From NCBI GenBank assembly GCA_902582165.1, contig CACHQZ010000001.1, positions 124,001 to 188,000 on the forward strand: DNA of 64,000 nt, written 5' to 3'. The stretch's first letter is position 1. The number at the start of each line of letters is the position of its first letter. Of the stretch, positions 40,219 to 48,828 are shown piece after piece. This DNA comes from an uncultured Pelagibacteraceae bacterium (GTDB lineage: Bacteria; Pseudomonadota; Alphaproteobacteria; Pelagibacterales; Pelagibacteraceae). A model generated the notes under the pieces. The model worked only from the letters and a program-made list of their open reading frames with translations, was not told the DNA's origin and did no database searches. A program made the position numbers and the translations under genes.

Positions 40219-40746
40219 ATGGCAGATAAACTTATCATTGATTGGAAAGAGTATAATCTAATCGTTGAAAAATTAGCAATAAAAATTCATGAAAGTGGTT
40301 TTAAACCTAACTTACTTATTGGTATTGCGAGAGGCGGCCTTCCAATTACTGATGTCTTAAGCCGAGTTTTTAAACTAAAATGCGCTTATCTTGCCGTAGA
40401 ATCATACTCTGGAGAGGGCACAGAAGATCAACAAGGGGATTTGGTTTTCTCAAGAGAAATGAGCTCTACTGTTCAAGATATGAAAGGCAACATTCTTTTA
40501 TGTGATGACTTATCTGATACAGGGGTAACGCTAAATAAAAGTATTGATTGGTTAAAAAAATATCCACCCCTCAAAGGTAATATAAAAGAAATTAAAACTG
40601 CTGTACTTTGGAAAAAAAAAGACTCAACTTTCGAACCTGATTTTTGTGCTCAAAGATTAGATAGTAACCCATGGATTGTTCAGCCTTTCGAGCATTATGA
40701 AGAAATAAAAGTTCAGGATTTAATTAAGAAACATCAGAAGAATTAA
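40219..40746 (+). CDS. Purine-type phosphoribosyltransferase
   Basis: Type I PRTase. The PRPP-binding motif is ILLCDDLSDTGVTL (92-105), preceded by NLLIGIARGGLPITDVLS, which holds the pyrophosphate-binding loop. Length 175. The arrangement and the C-terminal WIVQPFEHYEE resemble xanthine/hypoxanthine (Gpt-like) PRTases found in bacteria and archaea. A purine substrate is supported by the convergent AzgA-type purine permease next door. A strong hairpin terminator follows directly. Confidence 0.85.
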   Translation: MADKLIIDWKEYNLIVEKLAIKIHESGFKPNLLIGIARGGLPITDVLSRVFKLKCAYLAVESYSGEGTEDQQGDLVFSREMSSTVQDMKGNILLCDDLSDTGVTLNKSIDWLKKYPPLKGNIKEIKTAVLWKKKDSTFEPDFCAQRLDSNPWIVQPFEHYEEIKVQDLIKKHQKN

Positions 40747-40767
40747 GGGCCAGAATTAACTGGCCCT
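40746..40767. terminator. Bidirectional hairpin terminator between purine salvage genes
   Basis: AGGGCCAG (40746-40753), a 6-nt loop AATTAA and CTGGCCCT (40760-40767) form a perfect 8-bp GC-rich stem in an otherwise AT-rich region. It sits between the convergent phosphoribosyltransferase and permease genes and has T/A-rich flanks on both sides, so it can act in both directions. Confidence 0.75.
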
Positions 40768-40774
40768 AAAATCT

Positions 40775-42085
40775 TTAAGCTACGTAAAAACTAATTACGC
40801 TAAATACAGCAATTACCCAAATAGCAGGAGAGGTTTTTCCAAATTTTCCTGTAAATATTTGAATTAATGCATATGAAATAAATGCTAGAGCGATACCATT
40901 ACTGATACTATACGTTAATGGCATTGTTATCATTGCAACTACTGCAGGGCCTGACTCAGCTATATCATCCCACTCAATATCAGTGATATTTCTTACGAAT
41001 AATATTGCTACGTACAACAGCGCTGCACCATCTATTTCTTTTGGTAAACTTGTAGCGAGCGGCGAAAAGAATAAACAAGCTAGGAATAAAACTCCAATTA
41101 CAAGTGAAGTCATTCCAGTTCTGCCTCCGGCTTTTACTCCCGCGCCTGACTCAACATAGCTAGTTACAGTTGTTGTCCCCATCATTGCTCCAGCTACTGT
41201 TCCCACACTGTCAGATAACATTGCTTTGTTAATGTCTTGCACTTTACCTTTTTTATCAACTTTACCTGCTACGTTAGCAACAGATGTTAAAGTTCCTGCT
41301 GTATCGAAAAAGTCTATAAACAATAAGGTAAAAACTATTGAAGCCATACCTGCTGTAAGTGCTGCTTTAAGATCAAAATCAAATAAGTATGTCATTGGAG
41401 GTATTGAACCAACAACGCCATTAAATTTTGCTAAACCAGTAGCCCAAGCTATTATACTAAATAAAAGGATACCAATTATAATGTTACCTCTTATCTTCAT
41501 CTTTTCTAAAACAATCATAAAGACAAAAGTTAAACAACCAAGAAGCACTAAAGGATTCTTAATGTCACCTAAAGTAACTAATGTGACCGGATGATCTCCT
41601 ACTACTCCCATAATTTCTAAACCAATAATAGCTAAAAATAATCCTATCCCAGCACCAATTCCTAGTTTTAAACTTCTTGGAATCGAATTAATCAACCACG
41701 CTCTTAAAGGTGTGAGTGATATAGCTAAGAAAATAATTCCAGCAACCAATACTGCACCCAATGCTGCTTGTGGTGTGTATCCCATTCCTGCAACTACTCC
41801 GTATGCAACAAATGCATTAATACCCATACCTGGTGCTAAACCTATAGGCCAAGTTTTTCCGTAAAATGCCATGATGAAACACGCAAGTGCTGTAGCTAAT
41901 ATTGTTGCAGTAAATACTGCTCCAAAATCAAAAAAACCTTTTTCTGTTCCAGCAAATTCGCCAGATAAGATAAAGGGATTTAAAAACATAATGTATGCCA
42001 TTGTAAGAAAAGTAGTTACACCAGCTATTACCTCAGTTTTAAAATTTGTTTTATGTTTCCTGTACTCAAAATATTTATCCATCAT
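40775..42085 (-). CDS. NCS2/AzgA-type purine permease
   Basis: Nucleobase:cation symporter for adenine, guanine or hypoxanthine. It begins MMDKYFEYRKHKTNFKTEVIAGVTTFLTMAYIMFLNP, typical of the AzgA branch, and includes GLAPGMGINAFVAY, ATALACFIMAFYG, LLFIDFFDTAGTLTSV and TTTVTSYVESGAGVKAGGRTG split over the usual TM segments. Length 436. The ATG at 42085 has GGAGG 9 bp upstream. The leader contains a CTTGGTTGAATCAAG dyad (42157-42171 region) but no purine-riboswitch core. Convergent with a purine phosphoribosyltransferase, which together give a salvage route. Confidence 0.93.
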   Translation of the reverse strand: MMDKYFEYRKHKTNFKTEVIAGVTTFLTMAYIMFLNPFILSGEFAGTEKGFFDFGAVFTATILATALACFIMAFYGKTWPIGLAPGMGINAFVAYGVVAGMGYTPQAALGAVLVAGIIFLAISLTPLRAWLINSIPRSLKLGIGAGIGLFLAIIGLEIMGVVGDHPVTLVTLGDIKNPLVLLGCLTFVFMIVLEKMKIRGNIIIGILLFSIIAWATGLAKFNGVVGSIPPMTYLFDFDLKAALTAGMASIVFTLLFIDFFDTAGTLTSVANVAGKVDKKGKVQDINKAMLSDSVGTVAGAMMGTTTVTSYVESGAGVKAGGRTGMTSLVIGVLFLACLFFSPLATSLPKEIDGAALLYVAILFVRNITDIEWDDIAESGPAVVAMITMPLTYSISNGIALAFISYALIQIFTGKFGKTSPAIWVIAVFSVISFYVA

Positions 42086-42220
42086 AAAATAAAACCTCCG
42101 TTTAAAGTTTATTACTCTATATAACCGCTAAAATCTTAACTAAATCAGTCATATCTACCTTGATTCAACCAAGAGTAAATATATCTGTTTATAACTTTTC
42201 ATTATAAAATAAGGATAAGA

Positions 42221-42526
42221 ATGAAAAGATTTTATTTTACGATTTTATACACATTATTTTTAATTTCATTAATTGGTTGCCAAACTGTCTCAAAGAAAAT
42301 TGAAGATACGACAACTAAAGAAGAGCAGGAATTAAGCAAATGGCTAAATAAACCTGAAGAAGATCTTAAAAGTTTTTATGGCCAACCTGATAAAGTTGAA
42401 TTTTTAAAAACAAGAAATAGAAATTACGTCTATATAACTGAAAAATATAAAATTAAGTGTGAGCGAAAGTTTGAGGTAAACCCAAGGAATATTGTGGTTG
42501 GTTTTAGTAGCAAAAATTGCTTTTAA
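42221..42526 (+). CDS. Small lipoprotein of unknown function
   Basis: A 101-residue protein with a signal peptide ending in the lipobox LIGC (Cys20). The mature part is charged: a short helix KKIEDTTTKEEQELSKWL, then a domain with FYGQPDKVEFLKTRNRNYVYITEKYKIKCERKFEVNP, which recalls small outer-membrane-assembly (SmpA/BamE-like) folds, where G-x-P-D is common. That resemblance is loose. Two Cys in the mature part could form a disulfide. AAGGAT lies 5 bp before the ATG. A strong hairpin follows the stop. Confidence 0.6.
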   Translation: MKRFYFTILYTLFLISLIGCQTVSKKIEDTTTKEEQELSKWLNKPEEDLKSFYGQPDKVEFLKTRNRNYVYITEKYKIKCERKFEVNPRNIVVGFSSKNCF

Positions 42527-42531
42527 TTACC

Positions 42532-42551
42532 TGCGGAGTTAATACTCCGCA
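42532..42551. terminator. Bidirectional terminator hairpin
   Basis: TGCGGAGT, loop TAAT, ACTCCGCA: a perfect 8-bp GC-rich stem between the convergent small lipoprotein and hsp20 genes. TTACC (42527-42531) and GGTAA (42557-42561) can extend it as an outer stem. Lacks a long T run, but the position and symmetry fit a terminator for both genes. Confidence 0.75.
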
Positions 42552-42563
42552 AGTAAGGTAAAC

Positions 42564-43007
42564 TTATTTAATTTCAATAAGTCTTTTTTTCTTAATTTCA
42601 GGGATAATTTTTTCACAAGAAATAGTCAGTAAACCATCTTTAAGCTCAGCACCATTCACTTTTACATCATCTGCAATTGTAAATGATCTAGCAAAAGATC
42701 TTTGTGATATTCCTCTATGAATAACTTCATCTCCTTCTTTTTCTTGAGTTCTTTTAACGTCTTTTGTTTTTACAGTTAAAAGATTATCTTCATATTCAAC
42801 TTCAACATCATCTTTGTTAAAGCCAGCAACCGCTACTTCAATAGCATACTTATCTTTGCCTGCCTTTCGGATGTTGTATGGTGGATAATTGGTTTGTACA
42901 CCAAGACTACCATTCCCTAACATAGACTCGAACTGATCAAACATGTCGTCGAATCCTATGCTAAAAGGTCTGAGTGAATTAAAGATCGATAGATCCTTAC
43001 TTGTCAT
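42564..43007 (-). CDS. Hsp20/alpha-crystallin small heat-shock protein
   Basis: ATP-independent chaperone that holds unfolded proteins (IbpA-like). From ATG 43007 it has 147 residues. The alpha-crystallin domain runs from about 45 to 135: YPPYNIRKAGKDKYAIEVAVAGF, VEYEDNLLTVKTKD, the A-x-x-x-n-G-L motif as AELKDGLLTI, and a C-terminal I-x-I-like tail IPEI. An upstream in-frame ATG at 43052 is rejected because AAAGGAGG sits just before 43007. Upstream are a sigma-32-type promoter and a ROSE-like leader, consistent with heat induction at two levels. Confidence 0.95.
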   Translation of the reverse strand: MTSKDLSIFNSLRPFSIGFDDMFDQFESMLGNGSLGVQTNYPPYNIRKAGKDKYAIEVAVAGFNKDDVEVEYEDNLLTVKTKDVKRTQEKEGDEVIHRGISQRSFARSFTIADDVKVNGAELKDGLLTISCEKIIPEIKKKRLIEIK

Positions 43008-43057
43008 ATGTCCTCCTTTGTTAGCAAGGTTAATGTCAGCCCCACTTGGCAACCGAC
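43008..43057 (-). promoter_or_regulatory. ROSE-like RNA thermometer candidate in the hsp20 leader
   Basis: The predicted 50-nt leader can fold two hairpins. The first pairs GTCGG with CTGAC. The second lets CCTTGCT (43024-43030) face the Shine-Dalgarno AAAGGAGG (43012-43019) across a short AACA loop. The conserved ROSE element places U-U/C-G-C-U opposite AGGA with a non-canonical G; TTGCT opposite AGGAG fits that pattern. Such elements hide the ribosome-binding site at low temperature and are common on alphaproteobacterial small heat-shock genes. Base pairing is seen in sequence; function is inferred. Confidence 0.45.
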
Positions 43058-43064
43058 AAATCTG

Positions 43065-43092
43065 ATATGGGAATTATTTTTATTTTTTCAAG
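43065..43092 (-). promoter_or_regulatory. Sigma-32 (RpoH)-type promoter of hsp20
   Basis: On the minus strand CTTGAA (43092-43087) and CCCATAT (43071-43065) are separated by 15 nt. This matches the heat-shock consensus CTTGAA, 13-15 nt, CCCCATnT, missing one C. The expected start, near 43057, gives a leader of about 50 nt before the hsp20 ATG. The promoter begins 5 bp after the ptrB stop codon. Confidence 0.65.
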
Positions 43093-43096
43093 ATTG

Positions 43097-45181
43097 TTAT
43101 TTAAAAATTTTTGCAGATTTTAAAATAAAAGAATACTCTTCTGCTAGTTCTGTGATCGCATTGTCGCGGCCAGACATTCCTCCATGACCTGCTGCTTCCA
43201 TTTTACATTTTAATAATTGAGGATTGTTATCAGTTTTTGTCTCTCTAAGTTTTGCAATATATTTAACTGGCTCAGAGTAAAGGACTCTGTTGTCAAACAA
43301 AGATGTTGTAATAAGCATCGGCGGGTATTCTTTTTTATTAATATTGTTATAAGGTGCATAGGATAAGATATACTCAAAGTACTCTTTACTTTTTATCGGG
43401 TTTCCCCACATCTCCCATTCGCCTGGTGTTAAGGGTAATTTCTCATTTAACATAGTTGTCATTGTGTCTACAAATGGAACTAATAAAAGCATTCCAAAAA
43501 ATAAATCGGGAGCCATATTAGCTACTGCTCCACCTGTAAGACCTCCAGCAGATCCGCCATAAAAACAAATTCCACCTTTGTATGTATATCTTTGTTCTAT
43601 AAGATGTTTGGCGCAAGCTATATAATCTAAAAAAGTATTTTTCTTAAATTTTTTTTTACCTTTTTCATGATGTCTATCTCCTAAATCTCCTCCGCCCCTT
43701 ATATGAGCTATCGCAAAAGTAATTCCTCTATCAATTAAACAAAATCTTGAGGCACTAAAAGATGGAGATATACTATGTTTGTATGCCCCGTAGGCATATA
43801 AAAGAATTTTTGATTTTCCATCTTGTTTTGCTGTTTTCAATCTAACCAAACTAATAGGTATCATTTGACCGTCATGAGACTCCGCCTTTATTCTTTCAAC
43901 AACATAATTACCGGAGTCATGCCCAGATGGAACTTCTGTTTGTTTTACTAATTTTTTTTGCTTTGAGACGATGTCATACTCATATACTTGTCCTGGAGTT
44001 GCCATACTTTCCCATCCAACTCTTATTATTGTAGTATTTGTATCTCTTTGCATTAAAGAAACACCAGGAACTCCTATTGGTTCATTTGAAATTTTAATTT
44101 CCTCTTCTTTGTTAGTTTTAATATTTCTTACAAAAAGTTTTGGGATAGCATCAGACTTTTCTGATCTAAGGATATAATCGTCTAAAAATTCAAATCCACC
44201 AATAACAGTCTCTTTTTTAGCAGGTATAAATACTTCTAATTGATCTATTTGATTAGTCTTACATCTTAGCACTTTATAATCCCTAGCATCTTCATTTGTG
44301 TGAACATAAAAATAACCTTGCCAAGAATCTATTGAATAACGAACGTCATTTTTTCTTTTTTGAAAAAGTTTGGGATTAATTTCTTTAGCATCAGTAGGAA
44401 AAAAATATTCTTCAGTTGTTATGTGATCAGAAGTCCCAATAATGAAATATTTTTCATCAGAGGTAATACCAATACCACAAGTAAAAGTTTCATCTTTTTC
44501 CTCAAATATTAGTTGATCTTGATCGGTCGATGTTCCGAGAACATGTTTGAAAATTTGTCTTGGTCTATGATATTGATCTAATTTCGAGTAGAAAAAGCTT
44601 TTATTATCTAAAGCCCATGTGACGCTTCCGCTAGTATTTTCAATCACATCTTTTTCATTTTTTTCTGTTCTAAGGTCTCTCAAATAAATTGTATAATATT
44701 CTGATCCTTTTAAATCTAGAGAATAAGCAATAAAATTATCACAATAAGAAGTACTTACAGTACCAACTCCAAAATACTTTGAACCAGACTTCTTCTTTTC
44801 CAAATCACCATCAAAAAAAACCTCCTCAGGTTTAGAACCATCAATGAGTTGCCTCATTCTTTTTCCGTAATTACCCTTAGCTTCTGTTTTAGTCCAATAA
44901 TAATATCTTTTATCTTTATATTTTAATCCAGTATCATCTAATTTAATTTTTCCTTTGATTTCGTTAAATAAGTTTTTCTGAAGACCTTTAACATCTGCAA
45001 AGTATTCTTCAGTTATTTTGTTATTTGCCTCTATGTAATCTTTGACTTCAGCATTTAATTTTTTTGGGTCCTTTAAAACATCAAGGATATTTGGTTGATC
45101 TACCCAAGAATAATCATCTTCTAGAGGAATCCCGTGGTAATTTTTCGTAGTCTTTATTTTTTTCAGTTTTGGTATATTCAT
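43097..45181 (-). CDS. ptrB: Oligopeptidase B (prolyl oligopeptidase family S9A)
   Basis: Serine peptidase that cleaves small peptides after basic residues. The N-terminal beta-propeller covers roughly residues 70-400; the alpha/beta-hydrolase domain has IRGGGDLGDRHHEKGK and the catalytic triad Ser544 (GGSAGG), Asp630 (LFDNRV) and His666 (AGHGGMSGR). The YAYGAYKHSISPSFSASRF segment is typical of oligopeptidase B. No signal peptide, so cytoplasmic. Length 694. Its ATG is 13 bp from that of the divergent DnaJ-domain gene. Confidence 0.95.
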   Translation of the reverse strand: MNIPKLKKIKTTKNYHGIPLEDDYSWVDQPNILDVLKDPKKLNAEVKDYIEANNKITEEYFADVKGLQKNLFNEIKGKIKLDDTGLKYKDKRYYYWTKTEAKGNYGKRMRQLIDGSKPEEVFFDGDLEKKKSGSKYFGVGTVSTSYCDNFIAYSLDLKGSEYYTIYLRDLRTEKNEKDVIENTSGSVTWALDNKSFFYSKLDQYHRPRQIFKHVLGTSTDQDQLIFEEKDETFTCGIGITSDEKYFIIGTSDHITTEEYFFPTDAKEINPKLFQKRKNDVRYSIDSWQGYFYVHTNEDARDYKVLRCKTNQIDQLEVFIPAKKETVIGGFEFLDDYILRSEKSDAIPKLFVRNIKTNKEEEIKISNEPIGVPGVSLMQRDTNTTIIRVGWESMATPGQVYEYDIVSKQKKLVKQTEVPSGHDSGNYVVERIKAESHDGQMIPISLVRLKTAKQDGKSKILLYAYGAYKHSISPSFSASRFCLIDRGITFAIAHIRGGGDLGDRHHEKGKKKFKKNTFLDYIACAKHLIEQRYTYKGGICFYGGSAGGLTGGAVANMAPDLFFGMLLLVPFVDTMTTMLNEKLPLTPGEWEMWGNPIKSKEYFEYILSYAPYNNINKKEYPPMLITTSLFDNRVLYSEPVKYIAKLRETKTDNNPQLLKCKMEAAGHGGMSGRDNAITELAEEYSFILKSAKIFK

Positions 45182-45194
45182 ATAAGGAAATTAT

Positions 45195-45707
45195 ATGAAT
45201 TTGTTTTTATTGGGAATTATCATTTTCGTCGTAATCTACCTTTTTCTAAATTGGTTCGCTAGGGCTAGTTCAAAAAAAATAGCTACTAATATAAAAAAAA
45301 TTGCAGTTTATATGTCACTAATTCTAGCTGTTCTATTTACAATTGGTGGCAAATTCATTTTTAGTCTTCCAATGTGGTTGATCTTGCTTTCTGGGCTAAA
45401 GATCAAAGGATTTACAGCACTGCAATTTTATCAATTGTATAGATTAATACAGTTTATGAAAAACAATTCTGGGAGATTTTCTCAAGGACAGTTTGGTCAA
45501 ACTCAAGGATCATCAAGTCTTACATCAGAAGAAGCTTATAAATTATTGGGTCTTAAAAAAGGAGCAAGCAAAGAAGAAGTGTTAAAAGCTGCTAACCAAT
45601 TACAAAAAAAAATCCATCCTGACATGAACCGTAATGTGGACAGTTCTAGATTAAGTCAATTAGTAAATGAGGCCAAAGAAAAAATAATTAAAACTGATTT
45701 TAGTTAG
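45195..45707 (+). CDS. Membrane-anchored DnaJ-domain protein
   Basis: A 170-residue protein with two N-terminal hydrophobic segments (about 3-20 and 38-68), a Gly/Gln/Ser-rich linker (93-107: GRFSQGQFGQTQGSS) and a C-terminal J-domain with the HPD motif at 141-143 (QKKIHPDMN). The architecture resembles mitochondrial TIM14/Pam18 and bacterial TIM14-like J-proteins: a membrane-tethered co-chaperone that stimulates a DnaK ATPase. AAGGAA lies 5 bp before the ATG. It is divergent from ptrB and one gene removed from hsp20. Confidence 0.88.
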   Translation: MNLFLLGIIIFVVIYLFLNWFARASSKKIATNIKKIAVYMSLILAVLFTIGGKFIFSLPMWLILLSGLKIKGFTALQFYQLYRLIQFMKNNSGRFSQGQFGQTQGSSSLTSEEAYKLLGLKKGASKEEVLKAANQLQKKIHPDMNRNVDSSRLSQLVNEAKEKIIKTDFS

Positions 45708-46662
45708 ACAAAAGCTCATTACATTTATCATACACCCTGTCAAAAGAGATCTTATTTGCACCTAGAGTATTGTGAGTAGTTGTTTCCTCAGTCTCTCCTT
45801 CTGGAATTATCACATTAATATTTTCTGAGTACTTTCCGTAAGCAAGAACTGGGCTATCCATGAACAAAGCTACAGTTTTTAAATTCAGAGCCGCACTAAT
45901 GTGCATAAACCCAGTATCATTTCCGCAATACAAATCACAATTAGCTATTATAGGGAGAATCTTATTTATCTCTAAATTACTTAAAGAAATACAATTCGAT
46001 CCAATATTAGAGTTAAATATTTCATCAATTAATCGTTGATCATTTTTTCCTGCAGCTAAATAAAATTTTGAGGGGTATTTCTCATTTATTTTTTCGATTA
46101 ATTTTATAAAATTTTTAATTCCCCAACGCTTTGTTGGCCCAGATGCGCTTACTCCTAATACAATATTTTTATGATTCTGAGATATATCTTTTCCAGCTTT
46201 TAATTTTTTTTCTTTACTTATTAGAATCTTTGGTTGTGTTGATACAATTTTATTAAGTTCGTTCTCGGTAAAAATTTTTGCAGTATTAATTATATGTTGT
46301 CCCTTTTTTTTAAATAATGGATATTGAGCTATCTTTTTTATACCCGCAAATTTACAAATTAAAAAATATCTTATTGAACTATTAAAGATAAATACTTTAT
46401 CAAATTTTTTATCTTTAATATCCCTTGCTAATTTAAAAAATCCATTTAGACCATCATGGCTACCAGCATTATTATTTAAACGATCTAATGTTATCACTTC
46501 ATTAATATGAGGATCGTCTAGAAAAAGACTTTTTGCCCTTGTGTTTTCTTTAGCTAATATGGAAACGGGTTTTCCGTATTTTTTGGAGATTTCATGTATA
46601 TAATTTATGTGAATTATACAGTCACCAAGGCCTACTTTGTTAATGATAATCAGAACTTTCAT
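45700..46662 (-). CDS. Glycosyltransferase family 9 (heptosyltransferase-like)
   Basis: Probable ADP-heptose:LPS transferase relative, 320 residues. The N-terminal Rossmann half starts LIIINKVGLGDCIIHINYI; the C-terminal half carries the GT9 signature IVLGVSASGPTKRWGIKNF and CGNDTGFMHISAAL, where the D-T-G-x-x-H motif binds the nucleotide sugar. No signal peptide; cytoplasmic face. Its 3' end overlaps the DnaJ-domain gene by 8 bp and it is divergent from the DapA-family gene. Acceptor unknown; no other LPS genes are nearby. Confidence 0.87.
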   Translation of the reverse strand: MKVLIIINKVGLGDCIIHINYIHEISKKYGKPVSILAKENTRAKSLFLDDPHINEVITLDRLNNNAGSHDGLNGFFKLARDIKDKKFDKVFIFNSSIRYFLICKFAGIKKIAQYPLFKKKGQHIINTAKIFTENELNKIVSTQPKILISKEKKLKAGKDISQNHKNIVLGVSASGPTKRWGIKNFIKLIEKINEKYPSKFYLAAGKNDQRLIDEIFNSNIGSNCISLSNLEINKILPIIANCDLYCGNDTGFMHISAALNLKTVALFMDSPVLAYGKYSENINVIIPEGETEETTTHNTLGANKISFDRVYDKCNELLSN

Positions 46663-46709
46663 TTTTAAAATTTATAATATACTTTAACTCAATAAATTGG
46701 GACAATAAG

Positions 46710-47594
46710 ATGTTAAAACGAGGGGTATACGCAGCTAGTTTAAGTATTTTAAATAGAGACTTAACGTTAAACGTTGAGGCTACCATTTCACACGGAGAAA
46801 ATTTAATTAAAAATGGTTGTACGGGCGTTTTTTTCATGGGTTCAACTGGCCAGGCACAATTATGTTCAATAGAATCAAAAAAAGAATTAATATCTAAAAT
46901 AGCATCTCATAAATTAAGAAAGCAATTTTTTATTGGACTTGGTGTAAACAGTCTTTCTGATACGATTACATTAATACAATATGCAAATGAATATGAAATT
47001 AATAAAGAGATGCTAATTGGAGTTCCTGCTTATTACCCAAAGGAAGATCAAGGATGTTTTGAGTTTTTTAAAAGAATAATTTCAGAGTGTCCTAAAGTAA
47101 AGATAGTAATTTACAATTTTGAAAAACTATTTAATTATAAATTTTCTGTTGAAGCTATAACAAATTTAGTAAATGCATTTCCAAAAAATATTATAGGAGT
47201 AAAAGATTCATCATATAATTTATTTGAAAATTTAAAAATTAAAGATTTTTTAATTTTTCCAGGAAGTGAAGCAAAACTTTTAAGAGGTTTAGAGTACGGG
47301 TGCGCTGGATGTATTTCAGCAGTAACAAATGTAACACATTCATTAGCTAGAAAAGTGTTTGACGATTTTGAAAATAAAAAACCGCAGACTAAAAACGAGC
47401 AATTAATAGCAGTACGAGAAACTTTTGATCAATATAATTTGATATCAGCTTTGCATAGTTTTCACTCGATAAAAGATCAAAATTATGAGAACTTGCTTCC
47501 GCCATTAACTTTATTAAGTAAGGAAAAACAAAAAGAGCTAGAAAAAAAATTGAATGAATTAGAATTTTATCTAGAAAAAAATTTAGCAGCTTAA
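46710..47594 (+). CDS. DapA-family aldolase/lyase (not clearly DapA)
   Basis: Class I Schiff-base aldolase of the dihydrodipicolinate synthase/N-acetylneuraminate lyase family. The Schiff-base Lys165 lies in IIGVKDSSYN, the catalytic Tyr135 in IVIYNF, and the substrate-carboxylate motif GSTGQ is at 44-48 (DapA has GTTGE, NAL GSTGE). The Gln and overall divergence argue against housekeeping DapA; a 2-keto-3-deoxy sugar-acid or similar lyase is more likely. Length 294. It ends 2 bp before cfa. Confidence 0.8.
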   Translation: MLKRGVYAASLSILNRDLTLNVEATISHGENLIKNGCTGVFFMGSTGQAQLCSIESKKELISKIASHKLRKQFFIGLGVNSLSDTITLIQYANEYEINKEMLIGVPAYYPKEDQGCFEFFKRIISECPKVKIVIYNFEKLFNYKFSVEAITNLVNAFPKNIIGVKDSSYNLFENLKIKDFLIFPGSEAKLLRGLEYGCAGCISAVTNVTHSLARKVFDDFENKKPQTKNEQLIAVRETFDQYNLISALHSFHSIKDQNYENLLPPLTLLSKEKQKELEKKLNELEFYLEKNLAA

Positions 47595-47596
47595 TT

Positions 47597-48802
47597 ATGA
47601 TTTTAGCGAGATTATTTTCAAGAATTTATAAAGAAGGAGGTATTATATTAATTGATGCTAAAGGGCAAAAATATATTTGCGGAAATCCAAAAAAAGAAAA
47701 TCCTATTACACTTAAACTTTTAAATCAAAATTTAAATTGGAAATTACTAATTGATCCTGAGCTTGAATTTCCGGAAGCCTATATGAGAAATGAAATAATA
47801 ATTGAAAACGCTTCTCTGATAGACTTTTTAATGGATTTGGTGAAAAATCTTGGAAGAAACGAAGTGTCAAGTGCGAGCCTAATTACAAAAAAGATCTATC
47901 AGATATGGAGATATCTCACTAATTTTAATTTACCGAGAAAATCTCGAAAAGATATTGAACACCATTATGACATTGGGGGAGCAAATGGAGAAAAACTCTA
48001 TGATATTTTTTTAGATACAAAACATAGACTTTACTCTTGCGCTTATTGGAAAGACAAAACTAAAACACTTGAAGAGGCACAACAAAATAAAATAGATCAT
48101 ATTGTTAAAAAACTTGACATAAAAAGTGGACAAAAAATTTTAGAAGTTGGATGTGGTTGGGGTGGAATGGCATTTGAAATAGCAAAACAAAAAAATTGTG
48201 AGGTAACAGGTATATCATTAAGTAAAAATCAAATTGAGTATTGTAAAAAAAAAGCAAAAGATCTTGGACTAGATAATCAAGTAAAATTTGAGCTTATAGA
48301 TTATAGAGAGGCAAAAGGCAAATACGACAGAATTTACTCGGTAGGGATGTTCGAACACGTTGGTAAAAAATTTTATAAAACTTACTTTAAATCTATAAAT
48401 GAGTTGTTAAAAGAGGACGGCTTATTTCTTTTACACACAATTGGAGTGGTTGATAAACCATCAGCTCCTAACAAATTTATAAACAAATACATATTTCCTG
48501 GGGGCGTATGTCCATCTTTTAGTCAAATAATTGCGCCGATCGAAAAAACTGGATTAATTGTTGCAGACTCAGAAACCTTGATAAGACATTATGATAAAAC
48601 TTTAGAAAGCTGGCTAGAGAGATTTCTAAAGAAAAAAGGTGCCGTAAAGGACATGTTTGATGAAAAATTTGTTAAAATGTGGGAATTTTATTTAGCTAGT
48701 TGTGCGGCTGCTTTTAGATATCGTGATCTTGTTGTTTTTCAATTACAAATTGTCAAGAACTTTCAGTCAGCTCATAGAACAAGAGACTATATATATTCAT
48801 AA
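47597..48802 (+). CDS. cfa: Cyclopropane-fatty-acyl-phospholipid synthase-family methyltransferase
   Basis: SAM-dependent enzyme that adds a methylene bridge to unsaturated acyl chains in membrane lipids. The N-terminal lipid-binding domain (1 to about 110) precedes HHYDIGGANGEKLYDIFLD, then SAM motif I EVGCGWGGMA, MFEHVG and the FPGGVCPSFSQI segment; YSCAYWK also matches the family. Length 401. It follows the DapA-family gene by 2 bp. Other members make different methylated lipids, so the exact product is not certain. Confidence 0.92.
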   Translation: MILARLFSRIYKEGGIILIDAKGQKYICGNPKKENPITLKLLNQNLNWKLLIDPELEFPEAYMRNEIIIENASLIDFLMDLVKNLGRNEVSSASLITKKIYQIWRYLTNFNLPRKSRKDIEHHYDIGGANGEKLYDIFLDTKHRLYSCAYWKDKTKTLEEAQQNKIDHIVKKLDIKSGQKILEVGCGWGGMAFEIAKQKNCEVTGISLSKNQIEYCKKKAKDLGLDNQVKFELIDYREAKGKYDRIYSVGMFEHVGKKFYKTYFKSINELLKEDGLFLLHTIGVVDKPSAPNKFINKYIFPGGVCPSFSQIIAPIEKTGLIVADSETLIRHYDKTLESWLERFLKKKGAVKDMFDEKFVKMWEFYLASCAAAFRYRDLVVFQLQIVKNFQSAHRTRDYIYS

Positions 48803-48828
48803 AAACTGTTATTTAATTAATAACAGTC

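Noticed and set aside
42086-42220. Purine riboswitch upstream of the AzgA-type permease
   Set aside because: The conserved core of purine riboswitches is absent; only a short CTTGGTTGAATCAAG dyad and a good GGAGG are seen.
43008-43052. Hsp20 start at the upstream ATG 43052
   Set aside because: The extension translates the structured leader; the strong AAAGGAGG lies before ATG 43007.
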